In this document: positions 44,398-56,115 of the stretch, piece after piece
Numbering within the stretch: the first letter of the stretch is position 1
Layout: the number at the start of each line of letters is the position of its first letter
Assembly: GCA_017934545.1 (NCBI GenBank)
Contig: JAGBJI010000001.1
Span: forward strand, 186,001 to 250,000
Length of the DNA: 64,000 bases
DNA from: Bacteroidales bacterium
GTDB lineage: Bacteria > Bacteroidota > Bacteroidia > Bacteroidales > P3
Reading direction: 5' to 3'
The notes under the pieces: generated by a model
Database searches by the model: none
Seen by the model: only the letters and a program-made list of their open reading frames with translations
What the model was told of the DNA's origin: nothing
Program-made: the position numbers and the translations under genes

Positions 44398-45093
44398 ATG
44401 GCAAAACAATCGAAGAAAACAGTAGAAGCCTTGAAAAAGTATGATTCTTCCAAAGAATATACGTTGCAGGAAGCTATAAAGGTTGTTAAAGATATAACTT
44501 TTACAAACTTTGATGCATCTTTTGACTTGGACGTCCGTCTTGGTGTAGACCCGAGAAAGTCCAATCAAATGGTAAGAGGTACTGTAACATTGCCTCACGG
44601 TACAGGAAAAACCAAAAAGGTTCTTGTTCTTTGTACCGAGGATAAGGAAGAAGAAGCAAAGGCTGCCGGAGCCGATTATTTTGGATTGGATGAATATATA
44701 GACAAAATAAAAGGCGGTTGGACGGATGTCGATGTAATAATAACAATGCCAAGCGTAATGCCAAAAATCGGTGCTTTGGGTAAAATATTAGGACCTCGCG
44801 GTCTTATGCCTAATCCGAAAACCGGCACAGTTACGATGGATATTGCAAAGGCAGTCCAAGAAGTAAAAGCCGGTAAAATAGATTTTAAAGTTGATAAGTA
44901 TGGAATCATTCATACAAGTGTAGCAAGAATGTCGTTTACGGAGGATAAAATCCTTGACAACACATTGGAAGTAATCCGTATGATAGAGAAATTGAAACCT
45001 ACTACGGCAAAAGGCACATATATGAAGAGTATTTCCGTATCCTCAACGATGAGTCCCGGCGTTAAAGTAGATGCAAAATCTATTAGTAAATAA
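44398..45093 (+). CDS. rplA: 50S ribosomal protein L1
   Basis: A 231-aa protein of the L1 stalk. The segments [20 protein letters not shown] and [18 protein letters not shown] are diagnostic. L1 can repress its own operon in other bacteria by binding the mRNA; that was not assessed here. Normal length. Confidence 0.97.
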   Translation: MAKQSKKTVEALKKYDSSKEYTLQEAIKVVKDITFTNFDASFDLDVRLGVDPRKSNQMVRGTVTLPHGTGKTKKVLVLCTEDKEEEAKAAGADYFGLDEYIDKIKGGWTDVDVIITMPSVMPKIGALGKILGPRGLMPNPKTGTVTMDIAKAVQEVKAGKIDFKVDKYGIIHTSVARMSFTEDKILDNTLEVIRMIEKLKPTTAKGTYMKSISVSSTMSPGVKVDAKSISK

Positions 45094-45113
45094 TCTTTAG
45101 ACAATATTACAAC

Positions 45114-45632
45114 ATGAAGAAAGAAGATAAAGGAAGACTAATAGAACAAATCGGAGAGCAGATAAAAGAGTACCCGTACTTATATGTTGTAGATCTTGAA
45201 GGATTGGATGCAAAAGATACTGCAGCATTAAGAAGAATGTGCTTTAAAAGAGAGATAAAACTTTTAGTTGTAAAAAATTCTTTTCTTAAAAAAGCGGTGG
45301 AAGGATTGGAAACGGATTATTCCGCAATCGTTCCTACATTCAAAGGACAGACTTCTTTGATGTTATCCAAAATGAACAATGCTCCTGCAAAATTAATAAA
45401 GGAATTCAGAAATCAAAAAGAGAAGAAAGAAAAACCTTTACTTAAATCCGCTTATGTAGAAGAAGAATTTTATATAGGTGACGAGCATTTGAATGAACTT
45501 GTTGCAATAAAATCTAAGAATGAATTGGTTGCAGATGTTATTTCTGCATTATTATCACCGATACGGAATATTGTCAGTGGTTTGACCAATGAAGAACGTA
45601 AAGATAAGCAGCAGGAAAGTGTAGCAGAATAG
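45114..45632 (+). CDS. rplJ: 50S ribosomal protein L10
   Basis: A 172-aa stalk protein that holds L7/L12. The N-terminal KEDKGRLIEQIGEQIKEYPY and the middle VVKNSFLKKAVEG fit L10. The C-terminal helix carries the L12-binding end. It lies 41 bp before rplL. Confidence 0.95.
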   Translation: MKKEDKGRLIEQIGEQIKEYPYLYVVDLEGLDAKDTAALRRMCFKREIKLLVVKNSFLKKAVEGLETDYSAIVPTFKGQTSLMLSKMNNAPAKLIKEFRNQKEKKEKPLLKSAYVEEEFYIGDEHLNELVAIKSKNELVADVISALLSPIRNIVSGLTNEERKDKQQESVAE

Positions 45633-45673
45633 TTAAATTAAAGTTTTTGAAATTATTAAAAAATTAAAATAAA

Positions 45674-46045
45674 ATGGCAGATTTAAAAGCATTAGCAGAA
45701 CAGCTATATAATTTGACAATAAAAGAAGCTAAAGAACTTAGCGACATATTGAAAGATGAGTACGGAATTGAACCTGCAGTAGCAACAGTTGCAGTAGCAG
45801 CAGGTGAAGCAGGCGGTGCAGCAGCAGAAGAAAAAACATCGTTTGATGTAATCTTGGCAGAAGTAGGACCATCTAAATTACAAGTTGTAAAACATGTAAA
45901 AGACCTTTGCAGTTTAGGACTTAAAGAAGCAAAAGAATTAGTTGACAGCGCTCCTAAGCCATTGAAAGAAGGTGTATCAAAAGAAGAAGCAGAATCTTTG
46001 AAAGCTGCATTGGAAGAAGCTGGTGCAAAGGTTGAAATTAAATAA
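45674..46045 (+). CDS. rplL: 50S ribosomal protein L7/L12
   Basis: A 123-aa stalk protein. The helical N-terminus ([20 protein letters not shown]), an alanine-rich hinge ([13 protein letters not shown]) and the globular end ([22 protein letters not shown]) are in the standard order. It recruits translation GTPases. A stem-loop follows before rpoB. Confidence 0.97.
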   Translation: MADLKALAEQLYNLTIKEAKELSDILKDEYGIEPAVATVAVAAGEAGGAAAEEKTSFDVILAEVGPSKLQVVKHVKDLCSLGLKEAKELVDSAPKPLKEGVSKEEAESLKAALEEAGAKVEIK

Positions 46046-46072
46046 GACATTTCACCGCAATCAATTGATATT

Positions 46073-46112
46073 GGAACAGGAATACTCTCATTTAGTTGAG
46101 AGTATCTGTTCC
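46073..46112 (+). terminator. stem-loop between rplL and rpoB (attenuator)
   Basis: GGAACAG plus ATACTCTCA (46073-46090) pairs with TGAGAGTAT plus CTGTTCC (46097-46112), with a two-base bulge. The following TTATTTATATAT is only weakly U-rich. Its place in the rplL-rpoB gap fits partial termination that sets the rpoB dose. Confidence 0.65.
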
Positions 46113-46193
46113 TTATTTATATATAGTTACGGGACGTTAACGACCCATAAGCAGTAGAAGTAATTATTTTTAACCTTTTTAAATTTTAATACC

Positions 46194-49100
46194 TTGGCAA
46201 AAAATAATTCAAATATAGTCAGTTTTGCGACTGTAAAAAAATTTGAATATCCTGATTTCTTGGATATTCAATTGAAATCATTCAGAGATTTTTTTCAATT
46301 GGAAACAGATTCTGAAAACAGAAAGAACGAAGGTTTATATAAAGTATTTTCAGAAAATTTTCCGATTAGCGATGCACGGAATAATTTTGTATTGGAATTT
46401 ATCGATTATTTCGTGGATGCTCCGCGTTATTCAATTGAGGAATGTATAGAACGCGGTTTGACGTTTTCTGTTCCTTTGAAAGCTAAATTAAAATTATATT
46501 GTACTGATGAGGAGCATGAAGATTTTGAAACCATAATTCAGGATGTCTATTTAGGAATGATTCCTTATATGACTCCAAAAGGTACGTTTGTTATTAACGG
46601 AGCAGAAAGAGTTGTTGTATCTCAATTGCACCGTTCACCAGGTGTATTTTTCGGCACATCAACGCATAATAACGGTATGCAACTTTATTCAGCAAGAATA
46701 ATTCCGTTTAAGGGATCTTGGATGGAATTTACTACTGATATAAATAATGTAATGTATGCATACATAGACAGAAAGAAAAAATTGCCTGTAACAACATTGT
46801 TGCGTGCAATAGGATATGAAACCGATAAAGATATTTTGGAGATTTTTGATTTAGCAGAAGAAGTCAAAGCTTCAAAAGTTAATCTTAAAAAATATATAGG
46901 AAGAAAATTAGCTGCAAGGGTTGTCCGTTCATGGGTGGAAGATTTTGTTGATGAGGATATAGGTGAGGTCGTATCAATAGAGAGAACTGAAGTTATTATT
47001 GACAGAGAGAAAACTTTGCAGTTAGAGGATATAGATAAAATTTTAGATGCAGGAATTAAGTCAATCTTATTACATAAAGAAGATACTGTATCAGCTGATT
47101 ACTCTATAATATTTAATACATTACAAAAAGATGCAGCTAATAATGCCAAGGAAGCTGTAGAATACATTTACCGTCAATTACGTTCAGCAGAACCTCCTGA
47201 TGAACAAACGGCACGCGATATTATAGATAAATTATTCTTCTCTGATAAACGTTATGATTTAGGTGATGTCGGACGTTACAAAATCAACAAAAAACTTGGA
47301 TTGCATGTTTCTTCGGATATCCGTGTTTTAACTAATGAAGATATTATTTCTATCATAAAATATTTGATAGAATTAATTAACTCTCAAACAGAAGTTGATG
47401 ATATAGACCACTTGAGTAACCGTAGGGTTAGAACTGTCGGAGAACAATTGCATTCTCAATTCGGAGTAGGTTTGGCAAGAATGGCAAGAACCATCAGAGA
47501 GAGAATGAATGTTAGGGATAATGAAGTGTTTTCACCTGCAGATTTGGTTAATGCAAAGACATTGTCTTCTGTAATTAATTCATTCTTTGGCACGAATCAG
47601 TTGTCCCAGTTCATGGACCAGACAAATCCATTGGCAGAGTTAACACATAAACGGCGTATATCAGCGTTAGGACCCGGAGGTTTGTCAAGAGAAAGAGCAG
47701 GATTTGAAGTCAGAGACGTGCATTACACACATTACGGACGTTTGTGTACGATAGAAACACCGGAAGGACCGAATATCGGATTGATTTCCTCATTGAGTGT
47801 TTTTGCCAAGATAAATACTTTAGGTTTTATAGAAACTCCGTACTATGCAGTTAAGAACGGTGTAGTTCAATATTCAGCTGACCCTGTTTATCTTACTGCG
47901 GAAGAAGAAGAAAATAAAATTGTAGGACAATCTGTAACGAAAGTTGACGGTGAGGGAATTATAACAGATAAAAGGGTAAAAGCAAGAAAACAAGCAGATT
48001 TTCCTATTGTTTCACCGGAAGATGTAGATTTATTGGATGTTGCACCTAACCAAATTGCATCAATAGCAGCTTCGTTGATACCGTTCCTTGAACATGACGA
48101 TGCAAACAGAGCATTGATGGGTTCAAACATGATGCGTCAAGCAGTTCCGTTGTTAAATCCTCAAATACCAATTGTAGGAACGGGAATAGAACCTTATGTT
48201 GCAATGGATTCAAGGAATTTGTTGGTGGCAGAGGCTGACGGTATTGTAGATTTTGTTGATGCAAGACAAATCGCCGTTATTTATGACAGAGAAGAGGATG
48301 AACGTTTAGTTTCATTTGATGATGACCGTAAAATTTATAATTTAGTTAAATTCAGAAAGACTAATGATTCTACGGTAATCAATCTTCGTCCTATTGTAAA
48401 GAAAGGTGATAAAGTAACAAAAGGTCAAATACTTTGTGAGGGTTATGCAACCAATAATGGAGTTTTATCATTGGGGCGCAACCTACAGGTTGCATTTATG
48501 CCTTGGAAAGGTTATAACTATGAGGATGCCATCGTTATTTCTGAAAAAGTAGTCAAGTTGGATTGGTTTACTTCCGTGCATGTTGATGAGTTTATCACAG
48601 AAGTCAGAGAAACTAAACGCGGATTGGAAGAATTGACAAAGGATATTCCGAATGTAAGCCTTGAAGCGACGAAAGACCTTGATGATAATGGCATGATTCG
48701 TATAGGAGCCATTGTTAAAGAAGGTGATATACTTGTCGGTAAGATTACTCCAAAGGGAGAAAGTGACCCAACACCTGAAGAAAAATTGTTGTCTGCAATA
48801 TTCGGAGATAAGGCCGGTGATGTAAAAGATGCTTCACTAAAAGTTCCGCCTTCTGTTGACGGAGTTGTTATAGACAAGAAATTATTTGAAAGATTTCTTA
48901 AAGACAAAGAGGAAAGACAGAAAGATAAGATTATATTGAAGCATTTGAAGGATAACTTTGAGATACAGGCTCAACAGTTGAAGAATAAATTAGTTGACAA
49001 ATTATTTATTCTTTTGACTGGAAAAATTTCAAACGGAGTTTATTCAAGTTATGCACAGGAGATTATTCCTAAAAAAGTTAAATTTAATCAAAAGTTGCTT

Positions 49101-49997
49101 TCTTCAATAGATTATCTTAATGTTAATCCTCATGATTGGACTGATGATGAACAAACAAATAATTTAATTAAGAAATTACTTAATAATTATAGTTTGGTAT
49201 ATAGAAATCTTCAGGGAAAATTAGCAAGAGAACAATTTGCACAGACAATAGGTGATGATTTACCTGCCGGAATTATAAAGATTGCCAAAATTTATATAGC
49301 AAAGAAGCGTAAATTAAAGGTTGGCGATAAGATGTCGGGTAGACATGGTAACAAAGGTATCGTAGCTAAGATAGTAAGGGAAGAAGATATGCCGTTTTTG
49401 TCTAACGGAAAACCTGTGGATATAGTTTTGAACCCATTGGGTGTGCCGAGTAGAATGAATTTGGGACAGATATTTGAAACTATTTTAGGTTGGGCAGGAC
49501 ACGAATTGGGAATAAGATTCCAAACGCCTATTTTCAACGGTGCTACGTTGGAGCAAGTCAACGAATATTTGGAGAAAGCAAATCTTCCTTTAAACGGTAA
49601 ATGTTTGTTGTATGACGGACAGTCGGGCGAACCGTTTGACCAACCTGCAACGGTAGGATATGTTTATATGTTGAAATTGCACCATATGATAGATGATAAG
49701 ATGCACGCCCGCAGCATAGGACCGTATTCACTTATAACCCAACAGCCGTTAGGCGGTAAAGCTCAATTCGGAGGACAGAGATTCGGAGAAATGGAAGTTT
49801 GGGCATTGGAAGCTTACGGTGCATCGCACGTATTGCAGGAGATGCTTACCGTTAAGTCTGATGATGTTGTCGGAAGAGCAAAAGCTTATGAAGCAATCGT
49901 AAAAGGTGACAATATGCCTGCTCCGGGAATCCCTGAATCATTTAATGTACTTGTACATGAGTTGCGAGGATTGAATTTGGAGGTTACATTTAATTAA
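46194..49997 (+). CDS. rpoB: RNA polymerase beta subunit
   Basis: A 1267-aa catalytic subunit. It starts with TTG at 46194 (TTG GCA AAA AAT), because no ATG fits and the protein begins [23 protein letters not shown], as in related proteins. The rifampicin-region stretch [33 protein letters not shown] is intact. The later [19 protein letters not shown] and the C-terminal [12 protein letters not shown] and LNLEV segments are present. Length is normal for Bacteroidetes. Confidence 0.98.
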   Translation: MAKNNSNIVSFATVKKFEYPDFLDIQLKSFRDFFQLETDSENRKNEGLYKVFSENFPISDARNNFVLEFIDYFVDAPRYSIEECIERGLTFSVPLKAKLKLYCTDEEHEDFETIIQDVYLGMIPYMTPKGTFVINGAERVVVSQLHRSPGVFFGTSTHNNGMQLYSARIIPFKGSWMEFTTDINNVMYAYIDRKKKLPVTTLLRAIGYETDKDILEIFDLAEEVKASKVNLKKYIGRKLAARVVRSWVEDFVDEDIGEVVSIERTEVIIDREKTLQLEDIDKILDAGIKSILLHKEDTVSADYSIIFNTLQKDAANNAKEAVEYIYRQLRSAEPPDEQTARDIIDKLFFSDKRYDLGDVGRYKINKKLGLHVSSDIRVLTNEDIISIIKYLIELINSQTEVDDIDHLSNRRVRTVGEQLHSQFGVGLARMARTIRERMNVRDNEVFSPADLVNAKTLSSVINSFFGTNQLSQFMDQTNPLAELTHKRRISALGPGGLSRERAGFEVRDVHYTHYGRLCTIETPEGPNIGLISSLSVFAKINTLGFIETPYYAVKNGVVQYSADPVYLTAEEEENKIVGQSVTKVDGEGIITDKRVKARKQADFPIVSPEDVDLLDVAPNQIASIAASLIPFLEHDDANRALMGSNMMRQAVPLLNPQIPIVGTGIEPYVAMDSRNLLVAEADGIVDFVDARQIAVIYDREEDERLVSFDDDRKIYNLVKFRKTNDSTVINLRPIVKKGDKVTKGQILCEGYATNNGVLSLGRNLQVAFMPWKGYNYEDAIVISEKVVKLDWFTSVHVDEFITEVRETKRGLEELTKDIPNVSLEATKDLDDNGMIRIGAIVKEGDILVGKITPKGESDPTPEEKLLSAIFGDKAGDVKDASLKVPPSVDGVVIDKKLFERFLKDKEERQKDKIILKHLKDNFEIQAQQLKNKLVDKLFILLTGKISNGVYSSYAQEIIPKKVKFNQKLLSSIDYLNVNPHDWTDDEQTNNLIKKLLNNYSLVYRNLQGKLAREQFAQTIGDDLPAGIIKIAKIYIAKKRKLKVGDKMSGRHGNKGIVAKIVREEDMPFLSNGKPVDIVLNPLGVPSRMNLGQIFETILGWAGHELGIRFQTPIFNGATLEQVNEYLEKANLPLNGKCLLYDGQSGEPFDQPATVGYVYMLKLHHMIDDKMHARSIGPYSLITQQPLGGKAQFGGQRFGEMEVWALEAYGASHVLQEMLTVKSDDVVGRAKAYEAIVKGDNMPAPGIPESFNVLVHELRGLNLEVTFN

Positions 49998-50032
49998 TAT
50001 TTGGCAAAACTGATAAAATAGAAAGAGAAATT

Positions 50033-53000
50033 ATGGCTGTAATAAATAAAGAAGGTAGTTCAAATTCTTCATTTCGGTCAATGACAATATCATTGGCTTC
50101 GCCCGAATCTATATTAGAGCGTTCATGCGGTGAAGTTACAAAACCGGAAACAATCAATTACAGAACGTATAAACCTGAAAGAGAAGGTTTGTTTTGTGAA
50201 AGAATTTTCGGACCTGTCAAAGATTGGGAATGCAGTTGCGGTAAATATAAGAGGATTAGATATAAGGGAATAGTTTGTGACCGTTGCGGAGTAGAGGTTA
50301 CGGAGAAGAAAGTCAGAAGAGAGCGGATGGGACACATACAATTGGTTGTTCCTGTTGCTCATATTTGGTTTTTCAGGTCTTTGCCGAATAAGATAGGTGC
50401 GTTGATAGGTCTGCAGAGCAAAAAGTTAGAGCAGGTAATATATTATGAAAAATATGTTGTCATCAATCCCGGTATAAAAGAACAAGACGGGGTTAATAAG
50501 TTAGACCTTTTGGCAGAAGAAGAATATCAGGCAATATTGGATACATTGCCTGAAGAAAATCAGTTGTTGCCTGATGACGACCCGAATAAATTCGTGGCAA
50601 AAATGGGAGGAGAAGCTCTTTATGAATTGCTGCGTACAATAGATATAAACTCACTTTCATTCAAATTACGTGACTCTGCAAGCAGGGAAACTTCAATGCA
50701 GAGGAAAAAAGATACGTTGAAAAGACTTAACGTTGTGGAAGCGTTCAGAGAGGCTGCAATGAAGATGGAAGCAAGAGGATTGGAAAACCGTCCTGAATGG
50801 ATGATAGTAAAAGTTGTTCCGGTTATTCCTCCTGATTTGCGTCCGTTAGTTCCTCTTGACGGAGGAAGGTTTGCAACTTCTGATTTGAATGATTTGTACA
50901 GACGTGTTATTATAAGAAACAACCGTTTGAAGCGTCTTATTGAAATCAAGGCTCCGGATGTTATCATGCGAAATGAAAAACGTATGTTGCAGGAAGCCGT
51001 AGATTCATTGTTTGACAACTCAAGAAAAGTTTCTTCCGTAAGAAGTGATTCCAACAGAGCGTTGAAATCTTTGTCTGACAGTTTGAAAGGAAAACAAGGA
51101 CGTTTCCGTCAGAATTTGTTGGGTAAACGTGTGGATTATTCAGGTCGTAGCGTTATCGTGGTAGGACCTGATTTGAAAATGTACGAATGCGGATTGCCTA
51201 AAGATATGGCAACGGAGTTGTTCAAACCGTTTATAATAAGAAAAATTCTTGAACGCGGAATAGTAAAGACGGTTAAGAGTGCAAAACGTATCGTTGACAG
51301 AAAAGAACCCGTTGTTATTGAAATATTGGAAAATCTGGTTAAAGGACATCCTGTATTGCTGAACAGAGCCCCGACATTGCACAGATTGGGTATTCAGGCA
51401 TTCCAACCTAAATTGGTGGAAGGTAAAGCTATCCGTTTGCATCCGTTGGTTTGTACGGGTTTCAACGCCGATTTTGACGGTGACCAGATGGCTGTCCATC
51501 TTCCGTTGGGCAATGCCGCTATCTTGGAAGCACAACTGTTGATGCTTTCTTCGCACAATATATTGAATCCTGCCAACGGAGCTCCGATTACAGTACCTTC
51601 TCAAGACATGATATTGGGATTGTACTACATGACCAAAGAGAGAAAAAGCGACGGAGAAGCAAAAATAGCGGGAGAGGGTAAATCGTTCTACTCAATAGAA
51701 GACGTACAGATAGCATATAACGAAAAACAGGTTGATTTACATGCAGCGATAACTTTGTACCATAATAATAACGGTGAAAAACTTTCGCGTATAGAATATT
51801 TTGACAGAAAAAATAATGTAAACAATATCGGAATATGCATCGGGGAAGATGAGTATTTTGACCAAAGCGGACTTAAACTTGATATAACTTCGGAAGATAT
51901 AATTGAGAAAACCAACGGTGTGAAAACCACTGTAGGAAGAGTTTTGTTCAACAGATTGGTTCCCGATGAATACGGTTATGTCAATAAACTTATAAAGAAG
52001 AATGTCTTAAGGGATATTATCGGAGGAGTGCTTAAGACATGCGGTTCGGCAAGAACGGTTCAATTCTTGGATGACATCAAAGACAAAGGTTATTACATGG
52101 CATTTAAGGGAGGTTTGTCCTTTAATTTGGCAGATGTTATCGTACCTGAAGAAAAGGTTGACCTTATTGAGCAAGCCGAAGGACAGGTTGACGAAGTTAC
52201 GGGCAACTATCAGATGGGATTTATCACCGACCGTGAGAGATACAACCAAGTTATTGACATTTGGACAACGACCAACAGAACTTTGGCTAACCACGTTATG
52301 AAACAAATGTCGGCAGACAGACAGGGATTCAATGCAGTATACATGATGTTGGATTCAGGTGCGCGTGGTAGTAAAGAGCAGATACGTCAGTTGTCGGGTA
52401 TGAGAGGTTTGATGGCAAAACCGCAGAAAGCAGGAAGCGGCGGAGCGGAAATTATTGAGAACCCTATCATATCTAACTTCAAAGAAGGATTGAACGTGTT
52501 GGAATACTTTATCTCAACACACGGAGCAAGAAAAGGTTTGGCCGATACGGCTTTGAAAACAGCCGATGCAGGATACTTGACAAGACGTTTGGTAGACGTG
52601 GCACACGACGTTATCATCACCCAGGAAGACTGTGGAACGTTGAGAGGAATACCTACACGTGCGTTGGTGCGTAACGACGAGGAAGTTCAAAGTTTGTATG
52701 ACAGAATATTAGGAAGGGTAACCTTGCATGACATCATTCATCCGAGAACAGGAGAGATTATAGCACGCGAAGGCGATGAGTTGACGGAAGATATTTGTCT
52801 GAAGATTCAGGAATCGCCGATAGAAGAAGTGGAAATACGTTCGGTATTGACATGTGAAGCCAAGAAAGGTGTGTGTGCTAAATGTTACGGACGTAACCTT
52901 GCGACAGGCAAGTTGGTACAACGAGGCGAGTCCGTGGGCGTCATAGCGGCACAGGCTATCGGAGAACCGGGAACACAGTTGACTTTGCGTACATTCCACG

Positions 53001-54703
53001 TAGGAGGTGTTGCATCGGGAGATTCGGCTACAATCCACGCTAAATATGACGGAATAGTTCATTTTGAAAGTTCCAACCTTGTACCTGCATTTATCAGGGA
53101 CAAAGACGACAAAGGAAACTATTTCAGTAAAGAATACGTCAACGACAATGGCGTACGCATTTACAGGGAGATGGGTTCAACGTGCGAAATGCAGATAATA
53201 GACCAAAAAACCGGCAGCATACTTCAGCAGGCACACATCCAGTTCGGTACATATATACATGTACAGGACGGCGAAACGGTTGCAGCATCGCAGGCAATAG
53301 CCGTACCTGATTTGTATTCGTCGCACATAATTTCGGGCTTGGAAGGAAAGGTTAAATTCTTCAACATAATAGAAGGAACTACGTTCAGAAGCGAATCCGA
53401 TGCCCAGACGGGACTTATAGAAAAGATAATCACGGAAACCAAGCAAAAAGGTATAGTTCCGTCAATAGGAATAATAGGACGCAGTTACACCAAACCTAAA
53501 AATACGGCGTTGTTGGTTCAACCCGGACAGGAGATAAAAGCGGGAACGGTATTGTTCAAAACCGAAGACGCAGCGGAAGGTGTTAAAGAGATAACCACCG
53601 ATATAGCGGGCGTTGTAGATTTGAGCATTGACGGTGACGCAGATACCATTGAGGCAAAGAAATTGGATGTCAACATAGTGGTCAAAACATACGACATGCC
53701 TGCAGGAGCTCACCTTAGCGTTGAAGACGGCGAACATATAATGCCTACTATCACCCTTGCAACCAAAGCACGTGCAAGTGCAAAGGCAGGTGATATCACG
53801 GGAGGTTTGCCTCGTGTAACCGAATTGTTTGAAGCACGTAATCCGTCAGACCAAGCAGTGATTGCGGAAATAGACGGAGTGGTATCGTTCGGCAAAAAAC
53901 TTAAACGCGGCAACCGTGAAGTGATAATAACGGGCAAAACGGGTGAAACGGTTTCTTACCTTATACCTACATCGCGTCAGATATTGGCACAGGAAAACGA
54001 TTACGTAAAAGCAGGAACTCCTATATCCGAGGGTGAAATAGCACCGAGCGATATTTTGGACGTCTTGGGACCTTTGGAAGTTCAGAAATATATTGTCAAC
54101 GAAGCACAGGACGTTTACCGTTTGCAAGGTGTTAAGATAAACGACAAACACTTTGAGGTGATAGTACGTCAGATGATGCGTAAAGTGGAGATAGACGATG
54201 CGGGCGATACGCAGTTCCTTGAAGCCGAAGCGGTCAACAAGATAGACTTCCAGCAGGAAAATGATAAAATTTACGGTATGCAGGTTGTAACAGACCAAGG
54301 TGACAGTGAATTGTATCAGAACGGACAGATGATTACAGTGAGGGAATTGAGGGACGAAAACTCCTCTTTGATACGCCGTGACATGCGTCCGATGGAAGCA
54401 AGGGAAGCAAAACCTGCAACGGCACACCAAATATTGCAGGGTATTACCAGAGCGTCGTTGCAAACCAAGAGTTTCTTGTCGGCGGCATCGTTCCAGGAAA
54501 CGACCAAAGTGCTTACCGAGGCTGCAATCAATGCAAAAGAAGACAATCTTTTGGGTATGAAAGAAAATGTATTGGTAGGTCACTTGATTCCGGCAGGAAC
54601 GGGATTGAGGGAATACGAAAACGTTTTCGTTGCAGACAGGGAACAATTGGAGAAGATGACCAAACCGTCCATCCAACCTGTAAGAAGAGGACGTAAGAAA
54701 TAA
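50033..54703 (+). CDS. rpoC: RNA polymerase beta-prime subunit (long form)
   Basis: A 1556-aa catalytic subunit. The zinc site C67, C69, C82, C85 is present. The active-site NADFDGD (478-484) is intact. A second zinc site uses C867 and the group starting at C941 ([11 protein letters not shown]). The trigger loop and bridge-helix region is normal ([13 protein letters not shown]). The protein is about 120 residues longer than the roughly 1430 I recall for Bacteroidales; the surplus appears to sit in the sandwich-barrel hybrid region at about 1000-1250. Ends the operon at a terminator. Confidence 0.97.
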   Translation: MAVINKEGSSNSSFRSMTISLASPESILERSCGEVTKPETINYRTYKPEREGLFCERIFGPVKDWECSCGKYKRIRYKGIVCDRCGVEVTEKKVRRERMGHIQLVVPVAHIWFFRSLPNKIGALIGLQSKKLEQVIYYEKYVVINPGIKEQDGVNKLDLLAEEEYQAILDTLPEENQLLPDDDPNKFVAKMGGEALYELLRTIDINSLSFKLRDSASRETSMQRKKDTLKRLNVVEAFREAAMKMEARGLENRPEWMIVKVVPVIPPDLRPLVPLDGGRFATSDLNDLYRRVIIRNNRLKRLIEIKAPDVIMRNEKRMLQEAVDSLFDNSRKVSSVRSDSNRALKSLSDSLKGKQGRFRQNLLGKRVDYSGRSVIVVGPDLKMYECGLPKDMATELFKPFIIRKILERGIVKTVKSAKRIVDRKEPVVIEILENLVKGHPVLLNRAPTLHRLGIQAFQPKLVEGKAIRLHPLVCTGFNADFDGDQMAVHLPLGNAAILEAQLLMLSSHNILNPANGAPITVPSQDMILGLYYMTKERKSDGEAKIAGEGKSFYSIEDVQIAYNEKQVDLHAAITLYHNNNGEKLSRIEYFDRKNNVNNIGICIGEDEYFDQSGLKLDITSEDIIEKTNGVKTTVGRVLFNRLVPDEYGYVNKLIKKNVLRDIIGGVLKTCGSARTVQFLDDIKDKGYYMAFKGGLSFNLADVIVPEEKVDLIEQAEGQVDEVTGNYQMGFITDRERYNQVIDIWTTTNRTLANHVMKQMSADRQGFNAVYMMLDSGARGSKEQIRQLSGMRGLMAKPQKAGSGGAEIIENPIISNFKEGLNVLEYFISTHGARKGLADTALKTADAGYLTRRLVDVAHDVIITQEDCGTLRGIPTRALVRNDEEVQSLYDRILGRVTLHDIIHPRTGEIIAREGDELTEDICLKIQESPIEEVEIRSVLTCEAKKGVCAKCYGRNLATGKLVQRGESVGVIAAQAIGEPGTQLTLRTFHVGGVASGDSATIHAKYDGIVHFESSNLVPAFIRDKDDKGNYFSKEYVNDNGVRIYREMGSTCEMQIIDQKTGSILQQAHIQFGTYIHVQDGETVAASQAIAVPDLYSSHIISGLEGKVKFFNIIEGTTFRSESDAQTGLIEKIITETKQKGIVPSIGIIGRSYTKPKNTALLVQPGQEIKAGTVLFKTEDAAEGVKEITTDIAGVVDLSIDGDADTIEAKKLDVNIVVKTYDMPAGAHLSVEDGEHIMPTITLATKARASAKAGDITGGLPRVTELFEARNPSDQAVIAEIDGVVSFGKKLKRGNREVIITGKTGETVSYLIPTSRQILAQENDYVKAGTPISEGEIAPSDILDVLGPLEVQKYIVNEAQDVYRLQGVKINDKHFEVIVRQMMRKVEIDDAGDTQFLEAEAVNKIDFQQENDKIYGMQVVTDQGDSELYQNGQMITVRELRDENSSLIRRDMRPMEAREAKPATAHQILQGITRASLQTKSFLSAASFQETTKVLTEAAINAKEDNLLGMKENVLVGHLIPAGTGLREYENVFVADREQLEKMTKPSIQPVRRGRKK

Positions 54704-54733
54704 GATTAAAAAAAAGTAAAAATAATGTTGTTC

Positions 54734-54767
54734 AGGGCAGATGTAAATTAATCTGCCCTTTTTATTG
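54734..54767 (+). terminator. terminator after rpoC
   Basis: AGGGCAGAT (54734-54742) with ATCTGCCCT (54751-54759) and a TTTTTATT tail. It separates rpoC from the DUF3467 gene. Confidence 0.82.
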
Positions 54768-54794
54768 GAAACAATCAAATAAAATACACTGAAA

Positions 54795-55106
54795 ATGGAA
54801 AATAACAGTCAAGATGCAAAGTTGGATATTTCTATAAGCGAAGCGGTTGCGTCGGGTACGTACAGCAATTTGCAGATAGTTCAGCATTCACCTACGGAAT
54901 TTATAGTTGATTTCATTCAAATCATGCCCCATGTGCCTAAAGCACAGGTCAAATCGCGTATAATACTTCACCCCGTACATGCCAAGAAACTGTTGCATGC
55001 TTTGCAGGACAACATAGCACGCTACGAGATGACGTTCGGAAAGATAAAAGAAGACACGTCTTCTGCAGTGCCTTACGCAGAGATAAATCCTATGGGTAAA
55101 GCCTGA
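54795..55106 (+). CDS. DUF3467 protein
   Basis: A 103-aa cytoplasmic protein matching DUF3467, a small family often found directly after rpoC in Bacteroidetes. Features are ASGTYSNLQIVQHSPTEFIVDFIQ, the VKSRIILHPVHAKKLLHAL helix and a tail with YAEINPMGKA. Its function is not known. It is separated from rpoC by the terminator at 54734, so it may be read only by partial readthrough or its own promoter. Confidence 0.88.
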   Translation: MENNSQDAKLDISISEAVASGTYSNLQIVQHSPTEFIVDFIQIMPHVPKAQVKSRIILHPVHAKKLLHALQDNIARYEMTFGKIKEDTSSAVPYAEINPMGKA

Positions 55107-55143
55107 ACAAACCATACCGCCCTTTAATGTTTAAATTCAGCCG

Positions 55144-55280
55144 AACGGTATTTAATTTTTGCCCTTTCAGAATTTGTTGTCAAAAAAAATAGGTTTTTTG
55201 CCTCAAAAAATCTGATTTTTTTAATCAAAAAACCTATTTTTTTTGAGATTACATTCAGAAGGGGCGGCGGCGTTGGGGCG
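55144..55280. repeat. 22-bp periodic array, poly-T/poly-A type, third copy
   Basis: Units start at 55166, 55188, 55210, 55232 and 55254, exactly 22 bp apart. The outer two begin TTCAGAA. The central cores are ATAGGT, ATCTGAT and ACCTAT (inverse of the first), so the centre is near-palindromic. The flanks resemble the 25.1 kb element: GAACGG and GCCCTTTCAGAA on the left, TTCAGAAGGGGCGGC on the right. It lies just before a secreted-protein gene. Confidence 0.8.
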
Positions 55281-55340
55281 TAGGGCGGAGAGAAAATGCA
55301 AAAGGGCGGCGGAAAAACTAAAAGACAACAGCGTGGGTTG

Positions 55341-56075
55341 ATGAAAAAGGGGAAGATTTTTTTGATTTTGATGTTATCGGTGTGCGTAAGTGCTTTGGCA
55401 CAGACTGGAGTTTTGACATCGTATTGCCGTACGGATACCGTCAAGATAATAAAGGATACTGCGGATTGGTCGCTTATTGTCTACCGACCCGTAAATTGTT
55501 CGTTGGTGTTGAGTGCCAAACGTGCTGATTCTTCGGATTGCAATGTGGTGTTTGCCGCTCCTGCGGCGTTCACTGCCAAAAACTACACGGATATTGTGGG
55601 CGGATTTGTAGGCATTGACACCGTAATCAAAAATCCTACCGAACAGGAAACGGGATTGTGTACCTTGGACGGAAGCGATGTGTACATCGGCGGCATTGAA
55701 GATACGTCGGTTTATTTCCCTTTGGCTCTCAACAGCGGCACTATGTGCTATTTCCAACAGATGTTGCTCATACATTCATCCGAAAAAGTGCCTTGCACCA
55801 TATTCGGCAAGCAAAAACCAACGTTCAGACGTGCTTTGGCTGCAAAATACGGCAAAGTCTGTGTCATAGAATCGCTCGGCCGTATGGATATAGACAGTTT
55901 TACCGAGGCTATGTTGATTTTAGGAATCACCGATGCCATATATATGGATATGGGAACGTGGAGCGAGGGCTTTTTTGTGGATATTAATAATCAAAAAACC
56001 ATTATCGGACAGCTTAAACAAAACACCCGTTTTCAAACCAATTGGTTGTGGTTTGTCAAGGACGGTAAACAATGA
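55341..56075 (+). CDS. secreted protein, possibly phosphodiester-glycosidase-like
   Basis: A 244-aa exported protein. The start at 55341 gives the signal MKKGKIFLILMLSVCVSALAQ; an in-frame start at 55296 lies in the repeat flank. The mature part has NVVFAAPAAFTAKNYTDIVGGFVG, a mid NSGTMCYFQQMLLIHS, then FRRALAAKYGKVCVIESLGRMDIDSF and AIYMDMGTWSEGF. That arrangement recalls the NAGPA/phosphodiester glycosidase fold, but the similarity is by eye only. It lies 40 bp before the SulP gene. Confidence 0.65.
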   Translation: MKKGKIFLILMLSVCVSALAQTGVLTSYCRTDTVKIIKDTADWSLIVYRPVNCSLVLSAKRADSSDCNVVFAAPAAFTAKNYTDIVGGFVGIDTVIKNPTEQETGLCTLDGSDVYIGGIEDTSVYFPLALNSGTMCYFQQMLLIHSSEKVPCTIFGKQKPTFRRALAAKYGKVCVIESLGRMDIDSFTEAMLILGITDAIYMDMGTWSEGFFVDINNQKTIIGQLKQNTRFQTNWLWFVKDGKQ

Positions 56076-56115
56076 TAATTAAATATATAATGAATTAAAT
56101 AAAACGAAAAAAGAG

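Noticed and set aside
53846-54778. Minus-strand 310-aa ORF
   Set aside because: It is an antisense shadow of the end of rpoC, whose catalytic motifs leave no doubt about the real strand.
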